Shown piece after piece: positions 35,267-44,914 of a stretch of DNA of 64,000 nucleotides (the first letter of the stretch is position 1; each line of letters begins with the position of its first letter). The notes under the pieces were generated by a model, which was not told the origin of the DNA, ran no database searches, and was given only the letters and a program-made list of their open reading frames with translations. The DNA comes from Bog-473 sp963753115 (GTDB lineage: Bacteria > Actinomycetota > Acidimicrobiia > Acidimicrobiales > RAAP-2). The stretch covers positions 1 to 64,000 of the forward strand of contig CAVWBB010000021.1 in assembly GCA_963753115.1 (NCBI GenBank), read 5' to 3'. The position numbers were made by a program, and so were the translations under genes.

Positions 35267-38200
35267 CTACGTCGTGGCAGATTGGACGGCGGCCATACCC
35301 ACGATCGGGCGGTTCAACTTCAACCCGCCGGCTGAACCGTAGAAGCCGGCGTCGCCAAAGTTGAAGATGCCGCCGTCGCGTCCGACCAGCCAGTAACCCT
35401 GGCCGTCGGCCGTTCGATTCATACCGACGACCGGCGCGTTGATCGGCGTCCCTCCGGTCGAACCGAAGTAGTCGACATCGCCGAAGTTGAAGATGCCGCC
35501 ATCCGCAGCAACCAGCCAGTAGCCGCCGCCGTCCGGAGCGGCGGTCATGCCGACGATCGGCTTCTGGAGAGGGAGACCGCCCGTAGAGCCGTAGAACGCG
35601 GCGTTACCGAAGGCGAAGATCCCCCCATCGGATGCGACGAGCCAATAGCCGTGCCCGTCCAACGTCGACGCCATTCCGACGATCGGCTTGTTGAGCGAGA
35701 GCCCTCCGGTCGATCCGTAGAAGGCGGCGTCACCGAAGGCGAAGATGCCACCATCTGCGGCAACAAGCCAGTATCCAGCGCCATCCGGAGTCGGCGACAT
35801 GGCGACGATCGGGGCATTGAGGTGTATGCCGCCGGTGGACCCGTAGAAGACAGCATCGCCAAACGAGAAGATGCCGCCGTCGGACGCCAGCAACCAGTAG
35901 CCGGCATCGTCCGGCGTCGCCGCCATGCCGACAATGGGTGCATTGAGGTGGAGGCTTCCCGTCGAACCGTAGAAATTGGCTCCGCCATAACTGAAGATCC
36001 CGCCATCACCCGCGACCTCCCAATAGCCGGGTGTGGCGGTCGGACCGATGGAGACATCAAGATCTGCCTGGCTCGACAATAGATTCGAGTCCGTCACGGT
36101 AAACGTGACGTGGAAGTCCCCCGGGATCGTGGGCGTTCCGCTCAGACCGCCGTTCGCTGCAAGATGGAGGCCGGGCGGCAAGCTTCCTCCCGTCACGGCC
36201 CATGAATACGGCGCCAACCCACCGCTGGCGGCAAGGGATGCCGCGTAGGGCACGCCGATGGTTCCGTGATTGAGCGTGGTGGTCGTGACGGTCGGGGGTG
36301 CCGAAAGCGTGGCAATCAAGCCGCCAGAGTTCGCCCCAGTTCCGGTGGCTTCGCAGTTGACAGGACTGGCGCACGCCACGCCGAGAAGGGCACCGACACC
36401 GGAGGGGCCAGATTCAATGGCCCAGGTGGCTCCTCCATTGGTGGTGACGACGATGCTCGTGCCGCCAACGGCAGTGCAGGTGGAGATGCTGATGCAGCTG
36501 ATGGCGTTCAACGCGGTTGAACCGGCTGGGGCTCCGAGGTCGTTCCACTGTGAACCACCGTCGGTTGTCCCAATCACATGCGGTCCGACAGCAAAACACG
36601 TGGCGTCGCTCACACACGTAATCCCATTGAGAGCGGTCGCAGCGGCTGGAGGTGTCTGGGGGGCCCAGGTCGTTCCTCCGTCTGTAGTGTTCAGAATCAC
36701 TGAGCCCGGCCCACCCGAAAGCAACCCAATTGCCATGCAATGGGTCGAGATCTGGACAAGGAATCGCCGCTGAATTCACCGACTACGTCCCGGGTAGCTC
36801 TCTGGGCGTCCACGTTCCACCGCTGTTGGACGGTCGCGATGATGCTGGGAGATGAGGTCTCGGAGTCGCTGACGGCGATGACATACGGCCGAACTGCTGC
36901 ATGAGATAGCGGTCAGGACCCCGACTCCTGAGGGAGCGGGTTCGGCGTGTCCATGTTGTGCCGGCGTCGATCGGTTGCGATAATGACCGGGTTGCCGAAA
37001 ATGCCGAATCCCACTGCAGTGCAAACGGAAGCAGTCGGACAAGAAATGCCGTTGAGGCCGTCCACTGCGGAAGGAGTCGACAGTGCCGTCCAGGCAAATC
37101 CCTTATTGACTGTCGCTCAGAACGGAGTTCCCGCCAACAGCGAAGCAATCGACACTGTCCGGGCATGAGGCCGCAATCGACTTGACTCGTTCCCGTTGGA
37201 GGGGACTGGGATGTCCACGAAGAGCCGCCCTGTTGTCGTTGACATGATTGTCGAGCCAGCCCCAGCATTTCCGTTGTTGCCTACCGCAATGCAATCTTCG
37301 GCAGCTGAACAAGAAATTCCGGAGAGATCAACTGCATTGACCGGTGGGTTCTGCGACGTCCACGTGGATCCGCCATTCGAAGTGCCGATTGCGTATGGTG
37401 TCTGGCTGAGGTTCGTGCCAACTGCTATGCAGGTGACTAGTCGACTTGACAAGTGACGCTGATTGAGTTGGCTCCCAGTGGGTATTGAGCTCGTGGGCTG
37501 TCCAAGTCGAAAAGTCCGCCGTTTGAAGTGCTGAGGTGACGTCGGTCCTCCCAGGCGTTGCTAGTACCAGTGGTCGAAGTACAGGACGACCTGAGAAGCA
37601 AGCGAAACACGTGGAGAGTGACGTCACGATGGGCTGCGCAAAGGTGCTCCGTTGTGCCGTTGGTTTGCCCAACTATCGCTGGTTCATTTGCGACAGTTAC
37701 CGACTGCCACGCTGAGCAGGTGGTGGGGCGAAGAGACGACAGTCAGAGAGCCAGTCTGAAGGCGGTGGAGTCTGAGCGGTCCAAGAAGACGCCATCGGTG
37801 GTCTTCGACGATTTGGGCGCCACCCACAGCCGTGCACTCATCGATGGTGAAGCAGGAGATGGACTCAGCCGCGAACGACGAGTCCAGAACGCTCCAAGTG
37901 GTGCCGCCGTTGCTCGATTTCAGCAGTCCCGAACCTCCGCCGGCGTAGCAAACTGCGGCCGATGGACATGAAACGGTCGAGAGACTGGTGACGCCAGAAG
38001 GCGGAGCTGCATCAGTCCAGACAGCACCTCCATCATTGGTGACGATGATTGAGGCAAGCTGCCCACCATCGTCCCCGACGGCGACGCAGGTAGCGGAACT
38101 GGCCGTCGCGCTCGGAGCGCAAGAGACTGCGCTGACGTTGGGCAGAGGGCTGAAGCTGGCCGCCGTGTGCCATTGGGGGATCGCAGCGCCAGCGGGCAGT

Positions 38201-38319
38201 GTTGGCAGTTGACTTCCGAAGAAGCCGAAGGTGACGAACAAGGCAGCCGACACGGCGGTAAGGCTGATTCCTCGGACCGTGCGCAACGTCAACCCCCATG
38301 TGCTTGGAGACCCACCCAA
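35267..38319 (-). pseudogene. Large secreted beta-propeller/repeat protein, multiply frameshifted
   Basis: The 5' end (38319) encodes a signal peptide (VRGISLTAVSAALFVTFGFF) and YCF48/BNR-like repeats with paired Cys and TTNGGATW-type Asp boxes. Reading then breaks between about 37800 and 36740, where fragments of the same repeat appear in all three minus frames. From 36736 to 35267 the frame is intact: more Asp-box repeats, one putative Ig domain (GTIGVPYAASLAASGGLAPY ... GLSGTPTIPGDFH), then six 42-residue GYWLVASDGGIF repeats. A complete protein would be about 1,015 aa and surface-exposed. At least five frame changes within 1.1 kb mean either real decay or assembly collapse in a repeat. 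Similar repeats are frequent in Acidimicrobiia-like genomes. Confidence 0.75.
35270..36030 (-). repeat. Six 42-residue GYWLVASDGGIF-type repeats (126-bp units)
   Basis: Each unit reads about GYWLVASDGGIFSFGDAxFYG, then STGGLxLNxPIVGMAxTPDG. The copies differ at many third positions, so the array is old rather than a recent duplication. Probably a beta-propeller or beta-solenoid of the extracellular region. Confidence 0.85.
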
Positions 38320-38392
38320 ATGACGGTGGGAACGTACCCATCGGCTCGCGCTGCTAACAGTGAGTTGTGGCCCCGTTGGGGAACGGTCCTTG

Positions 38393-39358
38393 CTACGTGA
38401 GTTTTTGCGCGGGAAGGACGACGTTCGCCGGAGTCAGTCCCGCGAGTACGTCACAGACGCCCTGACACGCCAGCCGTGCCATGCGCGTGCGTGTCGCGAT
38501 AGTTGCACTTCCGATGTGAGGAAGCAGGGTCGTCCGAGGCGCTGTGAGAATCCGCGGATTCACGTTTGGCTCCCCGTCAAAGACGTCGAGTCCTGCGCTG
38601 TAGATGGAGCCCGATTCAAGCGCATCGACGAGCGCGTCTTCGTCGACGACTGGACCCCGGGCCGTATTGATCAAGACGGCGGTCGGTTTCATCCGGGCGA
38701 GTTCGACGGCGCCGATCAGATGGCGTGTCGTCTCGCTCAGCGGGACGTGGAGGCTCACAATGTCCGATCGCTCCAGGAGTTCCTCGAGCGTCGGAACGAA
38801 ACCGGGCATCTTCGTGTCGTTCCGAGCGGTGTGGATGACCTCCATGTCGAAACCCTCCGCACGCTGAGCGACCGCTCGTGCAATCCGCCCGAAACCGACG
38901 AGACCGAGGGTGGCCCCGTGTACGTCACGGGCCAGATGCGTGCCGAATCCCCACCCCTTCCATCTGCCTTCCCGGAGGTCACGCTCGGCATCGGAGGCGA
39001 GCCGGGTCGCGGCGAGGATCAGCAGGAACGCGAGATCAGCCGTTGTGTCGTCGAGCACTCCCGGGGTGTTACACACGGTGATGCCCATGGCAGTGGCCGA
39101 TGTGACGTCGATGTTGTCGTACCCGACGGCGGCGTTCGCCACCACGCGTAGCCTCCCGTTTCGCCCCGACTCCAGCACCGCAGCGTCGATGCGATCGGTC
39201 AGGTGGCAGACGATCCCGTCGAATTCGCCGGCCTTGCGGACGAGCTCTTCTGGAGGGAGAGCGGAGCCGTCATCGTGGAGCACGATGTCGTGGCCGGCTT
39301 CGAGCAGCGGATCGGTCCCGCCCTCGGTCAGGGGCCGGGTGACGAGGACTCGAGCCAC
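38393..39358 (-). CDS. D-isomer-specific 2-hydroxyacid dehydrogenase
   Basis: This predicts 321 aa. NAAVGYDNIDVTSATAMGI is the substrate domain, LGLVGFGRIARAVAQRAEGF the NAD fold, INTARGPVVDEDAL the Arg loop, and GLDVFDGEPNVNP plus LLPHIGSAT give the Glu/His dyad. It is closest to glyoxylate/hydroxypyruvate reductases, reducing a 2-oxoacid with NAD(P)H. The GTG at 39358 directly abuts the cupin stop at 39359-39361, so the two are co-transcribed from the operator at 39770. Confidence 0.9.
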   Translation of the reverse strand: MARVLVTRPLTEGGTDPLLEAGHDIVLHDDGSALPPEELVRKAGEFDGIVCHLTDRIDAAVLESGRNGRLRVVANAAVGYDNIDVTSATAMGITVCNTPGVLDDTTADLAFLLILAATRLASDAERDLREGRWKGWGFGTHLARDVHGATLGLVGFGRIARAVAQRAEGFDMEVIHTARNDTKMPGFVPTLEELLERSDIVSLHVPLSETTRHLIGAVELARMKPTAVLINTARGPVVDEDALVDALESGSIYSAGLDVFDGEPNVNPRILTAPRTTLLPHIGSATIATRTRMARLACQGVCDVLAGLTPANVVLPAQKLT

Positions 39359-39742
39359 CTAGTGCGTCGTGTAGTTGATGGCGCCAGCGCCCTTGACGCC
39401 GATGGCGAAGCAGAAACAGTGGATTGGAGCGTGGTCGCTGATCGGACGCAGTGAGTGGACCTTGTCCGGCGGGATGTACACGAGGTCACCTTGGGAGATG
39501 GAACGGTCCTCTCCGTCGATGGTCATGATCCCCTTGCCGTTCATGACGTAATAGAACTCGTGCGTTGGGTGGGAATGGGGGTCGACCAGACCGCCGCCCG
39601 GCACCTCGAACTCGTTCACGAGCTCCAGGTAGCCCCCGTCGGTGATGTCTTTGAACTCGCGGGACTCGATCATCCACCAGACTGGAACGGTGCCGTTGTG
39701 CTCGACAACCGGCGGCTTCGCTTCGATACTGCGCACATCCAT
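39359..39742 (-). CDS. Small cupin-domain protein
   Basis: This predicts 127 aa. Motif 1 is GLVDPHSHPTHEFYYVMNGKG (two His, one further His, and Glu) and motif 2 is GDLVYIPPDKVHSLRP (His). These four ligands form a complete mononuclear metal site. Such single-domain cupins act as isomerases, dioxygenases or sensors. A role on an oxoacid or its enol is suggested by the 2-hydroxyacid dehydrogenase immediately downstream. It starts 27 bp from an operator-like palindrome. Confidence 0.8.
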   Translation of the reverse strand: MDVRSIEAKPPVVEHNGTVPVWWMIESREFKDITDGGYLELVNEFEVPGGGLVDPHSHPTHEFYYVMNGKGIMTIDGEDRSISQGDLVYIPPDKVHSLRPISDHAPIHCFCFAIGVKGAGAINYTTH

Positions 39743-39769
39743 CCTGTTGGCCTCCCGAGATTTCCTAGA

Positions 39770-39785
39770 CTGACTCCGGTGTCAG
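39770..39785. promoter_or_regulatory. Palindromic operator, site 5 of 7
   Basis: CTGACTCCGGTGTCAG with the extended right flank GTTAGG. It lies between the cupin start (39742, minus) and the ureidoglycolate-lyase-like start (39851, plus). Confidence 0.66.
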
Positions 39786-39850
39786 GTTAGGCCGCGACGC
39801 GGCACAGGCGCACCGCCGATGGCACGGACCGAGGCAGACGAGAGGGAGCA

Positions 39851-40366
39851 ATGTCCTCAGACGCACCCACCACAGAACGATCCCTGGTCCCCGAGCCACT
39901 CACTGAGGCCGCATGGTCGCCGTTCGGCTGGTTGCCTGTGGCCGACGTCGATCCCAGGGACGGCGCACAGACGATGACCTTCGAGTGGGCGGACGCCCAT
40001 GTGAACCTGATCGGGCACGCTCGAAGCGAGGTCCCCGAGACGGCCCGTGGCCTGCGCTGCGAGATGCTGTTCCGCCACGACACCCACACCCAGGCGCTGA
40101 TGCCCCTGAACGTCCCTGCCGTGATCGTGGTGGCTCCGGCCGCCGCCGAGTTCGTGGATGAGGTGGAGGCGAGCTCCATCCGCGCCTTCCGGATCGAGCC
40201 GCTCGAGTCGCTGGTGCTGCATCGGGGCACCTGGCACTGGGGGCCGTTCCCGATCGAAGGCCCAGAGGTGCGGCTGTTCAATGTGCAAGGGCTCCGGTAC
40301 GCCGAAGACAACCGTCGCGTGGACCTGGCCGCCAAGGGTCTCTCGGTCGAGGTGGACCTGCCATGA
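39851..40366 (+). CDS. Ureidoglycolate lyase-like cupin (AllA family)
   Basis: This predicts 171 aa. PLTEAAWSPFGWLPV is the AllA N-terminal pattern, CEMLFRHDTHTQALMPLNVP carries the RH..TQ.F-type active-site strand, and LHRGTWHWGPFPI is the second conserved strand. In AllA the reaction releases urea from ureidoglycolate to give glyoxylate. With a glyoxylate-reductase-like enzyme encoded divergently this would be coherent, but many homologues act on other substrates. GAGGGAG ribosome site before the ATG. Confidence 0.75.
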   Translation: MSSDAPTTERSLVPEPLTEAAWSPFGWLPVADVDPRDGAQTMTFEWADAHVNLIGHARSEVPETARGLRCEMLFRHDTHTQALMPLNVPAVIVVAPAAAEFVDEVEASSIRAFRIEPLESLVLHRGTWHWGPFPIEGPEVRLFNVQGLRYAEDNRRVDLAAKGLSVEVDLP

Positions 40367-40390
40367 CGGCTCCCGATTGGGGGGCTGCGC

Positions 40391-41311
40391 GTGGAGCTTG
40401 ACGAGGCAGAAGAGGCGGAGCTCATTCCCGCCACCCTGGCTGAGCTGGTCGACGCCTTCACGGCGCGCCCAACCGGGGCAGATCCGCTGGGGAGGCCGAC
40501 CTTCACCACAACGAGTCCGAAGTGGTGGATGCATGGTCGTGTTTTCGGAGGCATGGTGGTGGCCCAGGCGTTGCATGCCGCCATGGAGACGGTCCCACAT
40601 GACTTCGAGATCCACTCCCTCCACGGCTACTTCCTCCGGCCGACCAGTCCCGGTTCGCGGACAGATCATGTCGTGGACAGTGTGCGAGACGGGCGGTCGT
40701 TCCGCACTCGGCAGGTGATCAGTGAGGTCGACGGCCGGGAGACTTTCCGGATGATGTGCTCGTTTCACATCCCGGAAAAGGGTGACAGCTATCAGCTCCC
40801 CGTTGCTCCGGACATACCACCGCCCCGGGACATCGAGGGGTTCGAGGCACCGTTTCCGTTCGACGTCCGCGAATTGGGTGCGACCGAGCGCCGGGAGGAC
40901 GGGACCTTCGAGTCGACACGGCGTTGCTGGTTTCGTACCCGTGAATCCCTGTCGGACGATCCCGCTGTGCACGCCTGCGCACTGGCGTACTTCTCCGACA
41001 TGACTGGCGCGTCCTTTCGTCCCCTCAGCCTCGGCGTCTGGGGTACGCACACCGACGCCAGCCTCGATCATGCCCTGTGGTTCCATCGGCCCTGGCGGGC
41101 CGATGTGTGGAGCATCTTCGACCTTCATGCGCTGGTGAACGCCGGAGGGCGAGCCACCGTCCGGGCGACCATGCACGGCGACGATGGCACCCTGCACCTC
41201 AGCATGGCGCAAGAGCTGCTGATCCGGGAGCTCGACGAACCGCTGGAGATCACGACCCCGTCGTGGACGGGACCCGACAGGGAGACAGGAGGTGTCGATG
41301 GGACTGCTTGA
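40391..41311 (+). CDS. Acyl-CoA thioesterase II (TesB-like)
   Basis: This predicts 306 aa, two fused hotdog domains. KWWMHGRVFGGMVVAQALHAA (the first-domain helix with GG), IHSLHGYFLRPTSPGS, and DGRSFRTRQVISEVDG are TesB hallmarks. SLGVWGTHTDASLDHALWFHR and GGRATVRATMHGDDGTLHLSM form the second domain. It hydrolyses acyl-CoA and could release an end product or recover CoA. GTG start at 40391, 24 bp after the AllA-like stop. It overlaps the next SDR gene by 14 bp. Confidence 0.85.
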   Translation: MELDEAEEAELIPATLAELVDAFTARPTGADPLGRPTFTTTSPKWWMHGRVFGGMVVAQALHAAMETVPHDFEIHSLHGYFLRPTSPGSRTDHVVDSVRDGRSFRTRQVISEVDGRETFRMMCSFHIPEKGDSYQLPVAPDIPPPRDIEGFEAPFPFDVRELGATERREDGTFESTRRCWFRTRESLSDDPAVHACALAYFSDMTGASFRPLSLGVWGTHTDASLDHALWFHRPWRADVWSIFDLHALVNAGGRATVRATMHGDDGTLHLSMAQELLIRELDEPLEITTPSWTGPDRETGGVDGTA

Positions 41312-42077
41312 CGGCCAGAGGGCTGTGGTGACAGGTGGCGGCTCAGGCATCGGCCGTGCGACGTGCCGCCGCATGGCAGAGGAAGGCGCCCGGGTGGCGG
41401 TACTCGATGTCGACGGGGACTCAGCCGGCGCCGTGGCAGACGAGATCGGGGGGATCGCCATCGGCGTCGACGTCGGTGACCCAGACGTCTTGCGTCAAGC
41501 CGTCGATGCGGCGGCACTCGAGCTCGGTGGTCTCTCCATCATGTACAACAACGCGGGGACATCCGCCTTCGGCAGGCTCCATGAGCTCGACGTGGCCGAT
41601 TGGGACCGAGTGCTCCGGGTCAACCTGACCGGCGTGTGGGCGGGCATCCGCGCCGCGGTGCCGCACCTCTTGGCGGGCGGAGGCGGTTCCATCGTGAGCA
41701 CGGCGTCCATCAGCGGCACCAGGCCAGCGGCGGGGGAGAGCCCCTACGCCGCCAGCAAGGCGGCGGTCGCCGCCCTGACCGCATCGGCCGCATTGGAATA
41801 CGCGCCGTCCATCCGGATCAATGCGGTGTCTCCAGGGATGATCAAGACGGCCATGACGGCCCAGATGTTCGAGTTCATGCCCAATCAAGTGGAGCGCTTC
41901 GAGAAGGGGACGCCCGTTGCCCGGATCGGGGAGCCCGAGGACATCGCTGACGTTGTTGTCTTCCTCTGTTCCGACTTGGCTCGCTTCGTCTACGGACAGA
42001 ACATCGTTGTCGATGGCGGCCTGACCCTCCACGGTTCTGGCGTCGACGGCATCTTCGACATCGTGTACCCGTCGTAG
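41298..42077 (+). CDS. Short-chain dehydrogenase/reductase
   Basis: This predicts 259 aa of classical length. VVTGGGSGIGRATCRRMAEEG binds the cofactor, with Asp in VAVLDVDGDSAG suggesting NAD. MYNNAGTSA, IVSTASISG (Ser), YAASKAAVAALT (Tyr/Lys) and INAVSPGMIKTAMT follow. It would oxidise or reduce an alcohol/ketone. The ATG at 41298 sits behind AGGAGGT. Last of the three-gene set 39851-42077, which probably answers to the palindrome at 39770. Confidence 0.9.
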   Translation: MGLLDGQRAVVTGGGSGIGRATCRRMAEEGARVAVLDVDGDSAGAVADEIGGIAIGVDVGDPDVLRQAVDAAALELGGLSIMYNNAGTSAFGRLHELDVADWDRVLRVNLTGVWAGIRAAVPHLLAGGGGSIVSTASISGTRPAAGESPYAASKAAVAALTASAALEYAPSIRINAVSPGMIKTAMTAQMFEFMPNQVERFEKGTPVARIGEPEDIADVVVFLCSDLARFVYGQNIVVDGGLTLHGSGVDGIFDIVYPS

Positions 42078-42210
42078 GAGCCGACGAGGTCACCGAATTC
42101 CTCGCGCACGATCTCGACGAGCACACCCACGCGCCGTACGCCGAGCGGGCGGTGCCTGCGTCTCCGCCTCCACGGTGCTGCAGCCGTGCATGACGGATGT
42201 GTGCCCCGGT

Positions 42211-42996
42211 TCAGGCGCTCGAGTCGTAGAGGGCCCGGTACACCATGGTCGTGATGGTCTCGAGCGCCACGTCGTCGATGGGTTGCCCGACGAATTCGCG
42301 TAGATAGTGGAAGCGGTCCAGCATGGCCAACGCAGCCAGCCCAGCCGTATCAGGATCGATGTTGTGGCCTGAGGAATCAGGGCCGATCTGCTTGGCCAGT
42401 GCGCCGGACATCACCGTGAACGTGCTGCGAATCACGTCGATCAACTCAGAGTCGATGGTGGCGAGGTCGGTCCAGGCTCGGAAGAGGGGCGCGTAGCGAG
42501 TCCAGAGCTCGGAGTAGGCGCAGATCCATCTGTGTACGTCCTCCCACTGTGGTGCGCCGCCCTCGGCCGGCAGCGTGCTCAGCGCGTCATAGAGCTTTTG
42601 CGCCTCACCCGCTGCCTCTGCGACCAGCGCGCGCAACAGGTCTTCCTTGTTGGAGAAGTAGAGGTAGAAGGTGCCGTGCGAGGTCTTGGCGATCTCGACC
42701 ACGTCGTTCACGCGCGTGGCGTGGTAGCCCCGATTGTCGAAAGCGACCATCGCCGCATCGAGCAGCTTGCGCATGGTGCGCCGGCCCTGGCTCCGCAGGA
42801 CCCGCTTGCTGGCGGGAGCGCCGACCGCGTCGCCGTCGGCAGCCGGGACGCCGTCGGAAGGACCGTCGAGCCCACGGGGGGCACGGGTGTCCGCCCGGCC
42901 CGTACCCTGTGCGGTCGTGGCCTTCTTGGCTGCCCGGGACCTCGTGGGCTTCGTCGGGGCGGCTGCCGGGTCACGTTGGACTCTCGGCGGTCCCAT
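42211..42996 (-). CDS. TetR-family transcriptional regulator
   Basis: This predicts 261 aa. The HTH spans about residues 77-122 (LLDAAMVAFDNRGYHATRVN ... AKTSHGTFYLYFSNKEDLLR). The C-terminal ligand domain follows. The first 66 residues form an Ala/Pro/Arg-rich, probably disordered extension not usual in the family. A perfect CTGAC-N6-GTCAG lies 42 bp before its start and 71 bp before the divergent CoA-transferase, so it probably represses itself. The same palindrome precedes six other loci, so I infer this is the regulon's repressor. KstR2, which sits near the ipdAB CoA-transferase genes in Mycobacterium, is a parallel in organisation but reads a different motif. Confidence 0.88.
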   Translation of the reverse strand: MGPPRVQRDPAAAPTKPTRSRAAKKATTAQGTGRADTRAPRGLDGPSDGVPAADGDAVGAPASKRVLRSQGRRTMRKLLDAAMVAFDNRGYHATRVNDVVEIAKTSHGTFYLYFSNKEDLLRALVAEAAGEAQKLYDALSTLPAEGGAPQWEDVHRWICAYSELWTRYAPLFRAWTDLATIDSELIDVIRSTFTVMSGALAKQIGPDSSGHNIDPDTAGLAALAMLDRFHYLREFVGQPIDDVALETITTMVYRALYDSSA

Positions 42997-43038
42997 GCCC
43001 GGTGCATGGTAGTGCCGGGCATGGTTGAAATGGCTAAC

Positions 43039-43054
43039 CTGACACGGTGGTCAG
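43039..43054. promoter_or_regulatory. Palindromic operator, site 6 of 7 (TetR/CoA-transferase)
   Basis: CTGACACGGTGGTCAG with flanks TAAC on the left and GTT on the right, the best extended palindrome. It lies in the divergent promoter between the TetR gene and the fused CoA-transferase gene, the classic position for an autoregulated operator. Confidence 0.72.
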
Positions 43055-43125
43055 GTTCAGTGGGGGTAAAAAATGAGGCGGGACCAGGAATTATGTGATT
43101 TCTGGTTCGCCGCGGGGCAGGATTT

Positions 43126-44826
43126 GTGACGCCAAAGGCCACGTCGTCGGGCGGGTCGGTCGTGATGACGCTGGAGGATGCCGTCGCACGGAGTGTGCGG
43201 CCCGGCGACTCCGTCCTCGTGATGATGGGGCACAGCCGATGGACTGCCTCGGCCCGGGAGCTGGCCCGGCAATTCTGGCGCACCGACCCCGGCTTCACCC
43301 TCGTCATGACCAGCCTCGGCGCGCTGGGCGCCGCCTTCTTCAGGGGTGGGCTCGTCCGCAGGGTGGTCACGGCGTATTCGGGGAACAGTTTCCCGACCTA
43401 TACGCCCAACCCCATCTTCCGCCAGGCCTACGAGTCGGGTGAGGTCGAAGTGGAGCACTGGTCGATCCTGACCCTTTCGCAACGCTTGGAAGCTGCCGCC
43501 CGCGGATTGCCGGCCGCGGTCACCGGATCGCTCGTCGGCTCCTCCATGGCGGGCAATGATGCCTTCTCGGTCATCGATTCCCCGTTCGGCCCGCTCGGCC
43601 TCCTCCAGCCGCTGGTCCCCGATGTCGCGCTGGTGCACGCCGCGGCTGCCGACCCGGATGGCAACCTCGCCCTCTCCGAGCCGCTCCTTGATGGTGTGTG
43701 GGGTGCCTGGGCGGCGCGCCGCGGCGTCGTCGCGACCGTCGAGCGCGTCGTCGATGATCTGGAGGGCCTCGGCCACCGGGTCCGGATTCCGGCGCACCGC
43801 GTCCTGGCTGTCGTGGAGGCGCCCTATGGCGCCCATCCGGGTGGGTGCTACGCCCCTGGGTTGCCCGTCCGCAGCTACGGGGAGGACGTCGCGCACTGGA
43901 GCGCTGCCGCCGCGGCCGCCGCCAAGGACGAGTTCGACAGCTACGTCGACGAATGGGTGTTGGGTCCGGCCACGCACGAGGACTATCTCGGACGCGTCGG
44001 ACCGGAGCAGCTCAAGTGGCTCGAGGGGCGGTCAGACCCCATGTCGTGGAAGGCCGACGCTGATGCCCATCCCGTCGTCGACGATCCGGCGATCACCCGG
44101 TGGGAACAGGCGGCTTCGCTCGGGTCGCGTGAGGTCGAGCGGGTGGTCACCGACATCAATGCCGACGCCGTGCTGGCGGGAGCTGGTGTGGCAAATCTGG
44201 CGGCTTGGGTCGCCGTGGGCCGGGCGCGGGCGGCGGGACGCCGCGTGATGTTGACGGCCGAGCTCGGGCTGTGGGGGTACCAGCCGACTCCGGCGGACCC
44301 GTACATCTTCAATCAGCGGGTCTTCCCGGCCACCCCGTACCTCTCCGATGCGTCGGCGGTCCTGGGTATGGTCGTCGGAGGCCCCGGCACGACCACCGTC
44401 GGCTGCCTCGGTGCGGCCGAGGTCGACCGCAACGGGGCCTTGAATTCGACGCAGCTGGCGGGGGGACGCTTCCTCGTTGGTTCCGGTGGGGCGAACGACG
44501 TGGCGAGCCGCGCCACCGCCTGCGTGGTCGTCACGTTGGCCCGGCCCGAACGACTCCCTGAGACCGTGGCCTACGTCACCTCGCCCGGGGAGCGCGTGGT
44601 CAGCGTGGTCACCGACAAAGGCGTCCTGCGCCGCGCCGACGGCGTCTTGCGGTTGGCTGCAGTCCCGGACGGGGAGGGCTCCGTGGACGATCGGGTGCGG
44701 GAGTTCGCCTCGTCGTGCGGGTACCAGCCTGAGGTGGCCCGCGGGGTCGAGGAGCTTCCCGCCGTCCGGTTCGACGAGGTCCGGGCGTTACGTGAGTACG
44801 ACCGGCGGAGGTTGTTTCTGAACTGA
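43126..44826 (+). CDS. Fused alpha-beta family I CoA-transferase (IpdAB-like)
   Basis: This predicts 566 aa. Residues about 10-290 match an IpdA/alpha-type subunit (SVRPGDSVLVMMGHSRW, LVGSSMAGNDAFSVIDSPFG, VVEAPYGAHPGGCYAPG, and EFDSYVDEWVLGPATHEDYL near the end). Residues about 330-560 match a beta-type subunit (VERVVTDINADAVLAGAGV, FLVGSGGANDVAS, VTDKGVLRRADG). Mycobacterial IpdA and IpdB are separate and open the last steroid ring as a CoA-dependent hydrolase. Here both halves are in one chain, so either transfer or hydrolysis is possible. GTG start at 43126 with GGCAGGA upstream; ATG 43165 is an alternative. Confidence 0.83.
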   Translation: MTPKATSSGGSVVMTLEDAVARSVRPGDSVLVMMGHSRWTASARELARQFWRTDPGFTLVMTSLGALGAAFFRGGLVRRVVTAYSGNSFPTYTPNPIFRQAYESGEVEVEHWSILTLSQRLEAAARGLPAAVTGSLVGSSMAGNDAFSVIDSPFGPLGLLQPLVPDVALVHAAAADPDGNLALSEPLLDGVWGAWAARRGVVATVERVVDDLEGLGHRVRIPAHRVLAVVEAPYGAHPGGCYAPGLPVRSYGEDVAHWSAAAAAAAKDEFDSYVDEWVLGPATHEDYLGRVGPEQLKWLEGRSDPMSWKADADAHPVVDDPAITRWEQAASLGSREVERVVTDINADAVLAGAGVANLAAWVAVGRARAAGRRVMLTAELGLWGYQPTPADPYIFNQRVFPATPYLSDASAVLGMVVGGPGTTTVGCLGAAEVDRNGALNSTQLAGGRFLVGSGGANDVASRATACVVVTLARPERLPETVAYVTSPGERVVSVVTDKGVLRRADGVLRLAAVPDGEGSVDDRVREFASSCGYQPEVARGVEELPAVRFDEVRALREYDRRRLFLN

Positions 44827-44914
44827 CGCGGCACGAATCGACATTTGCGAAAGACGCGCGGTGAAAGTGAATGTAGAGCAGTTCGGCGACGTGATAGAGC
44901 ACAAGGGGTGAGCA

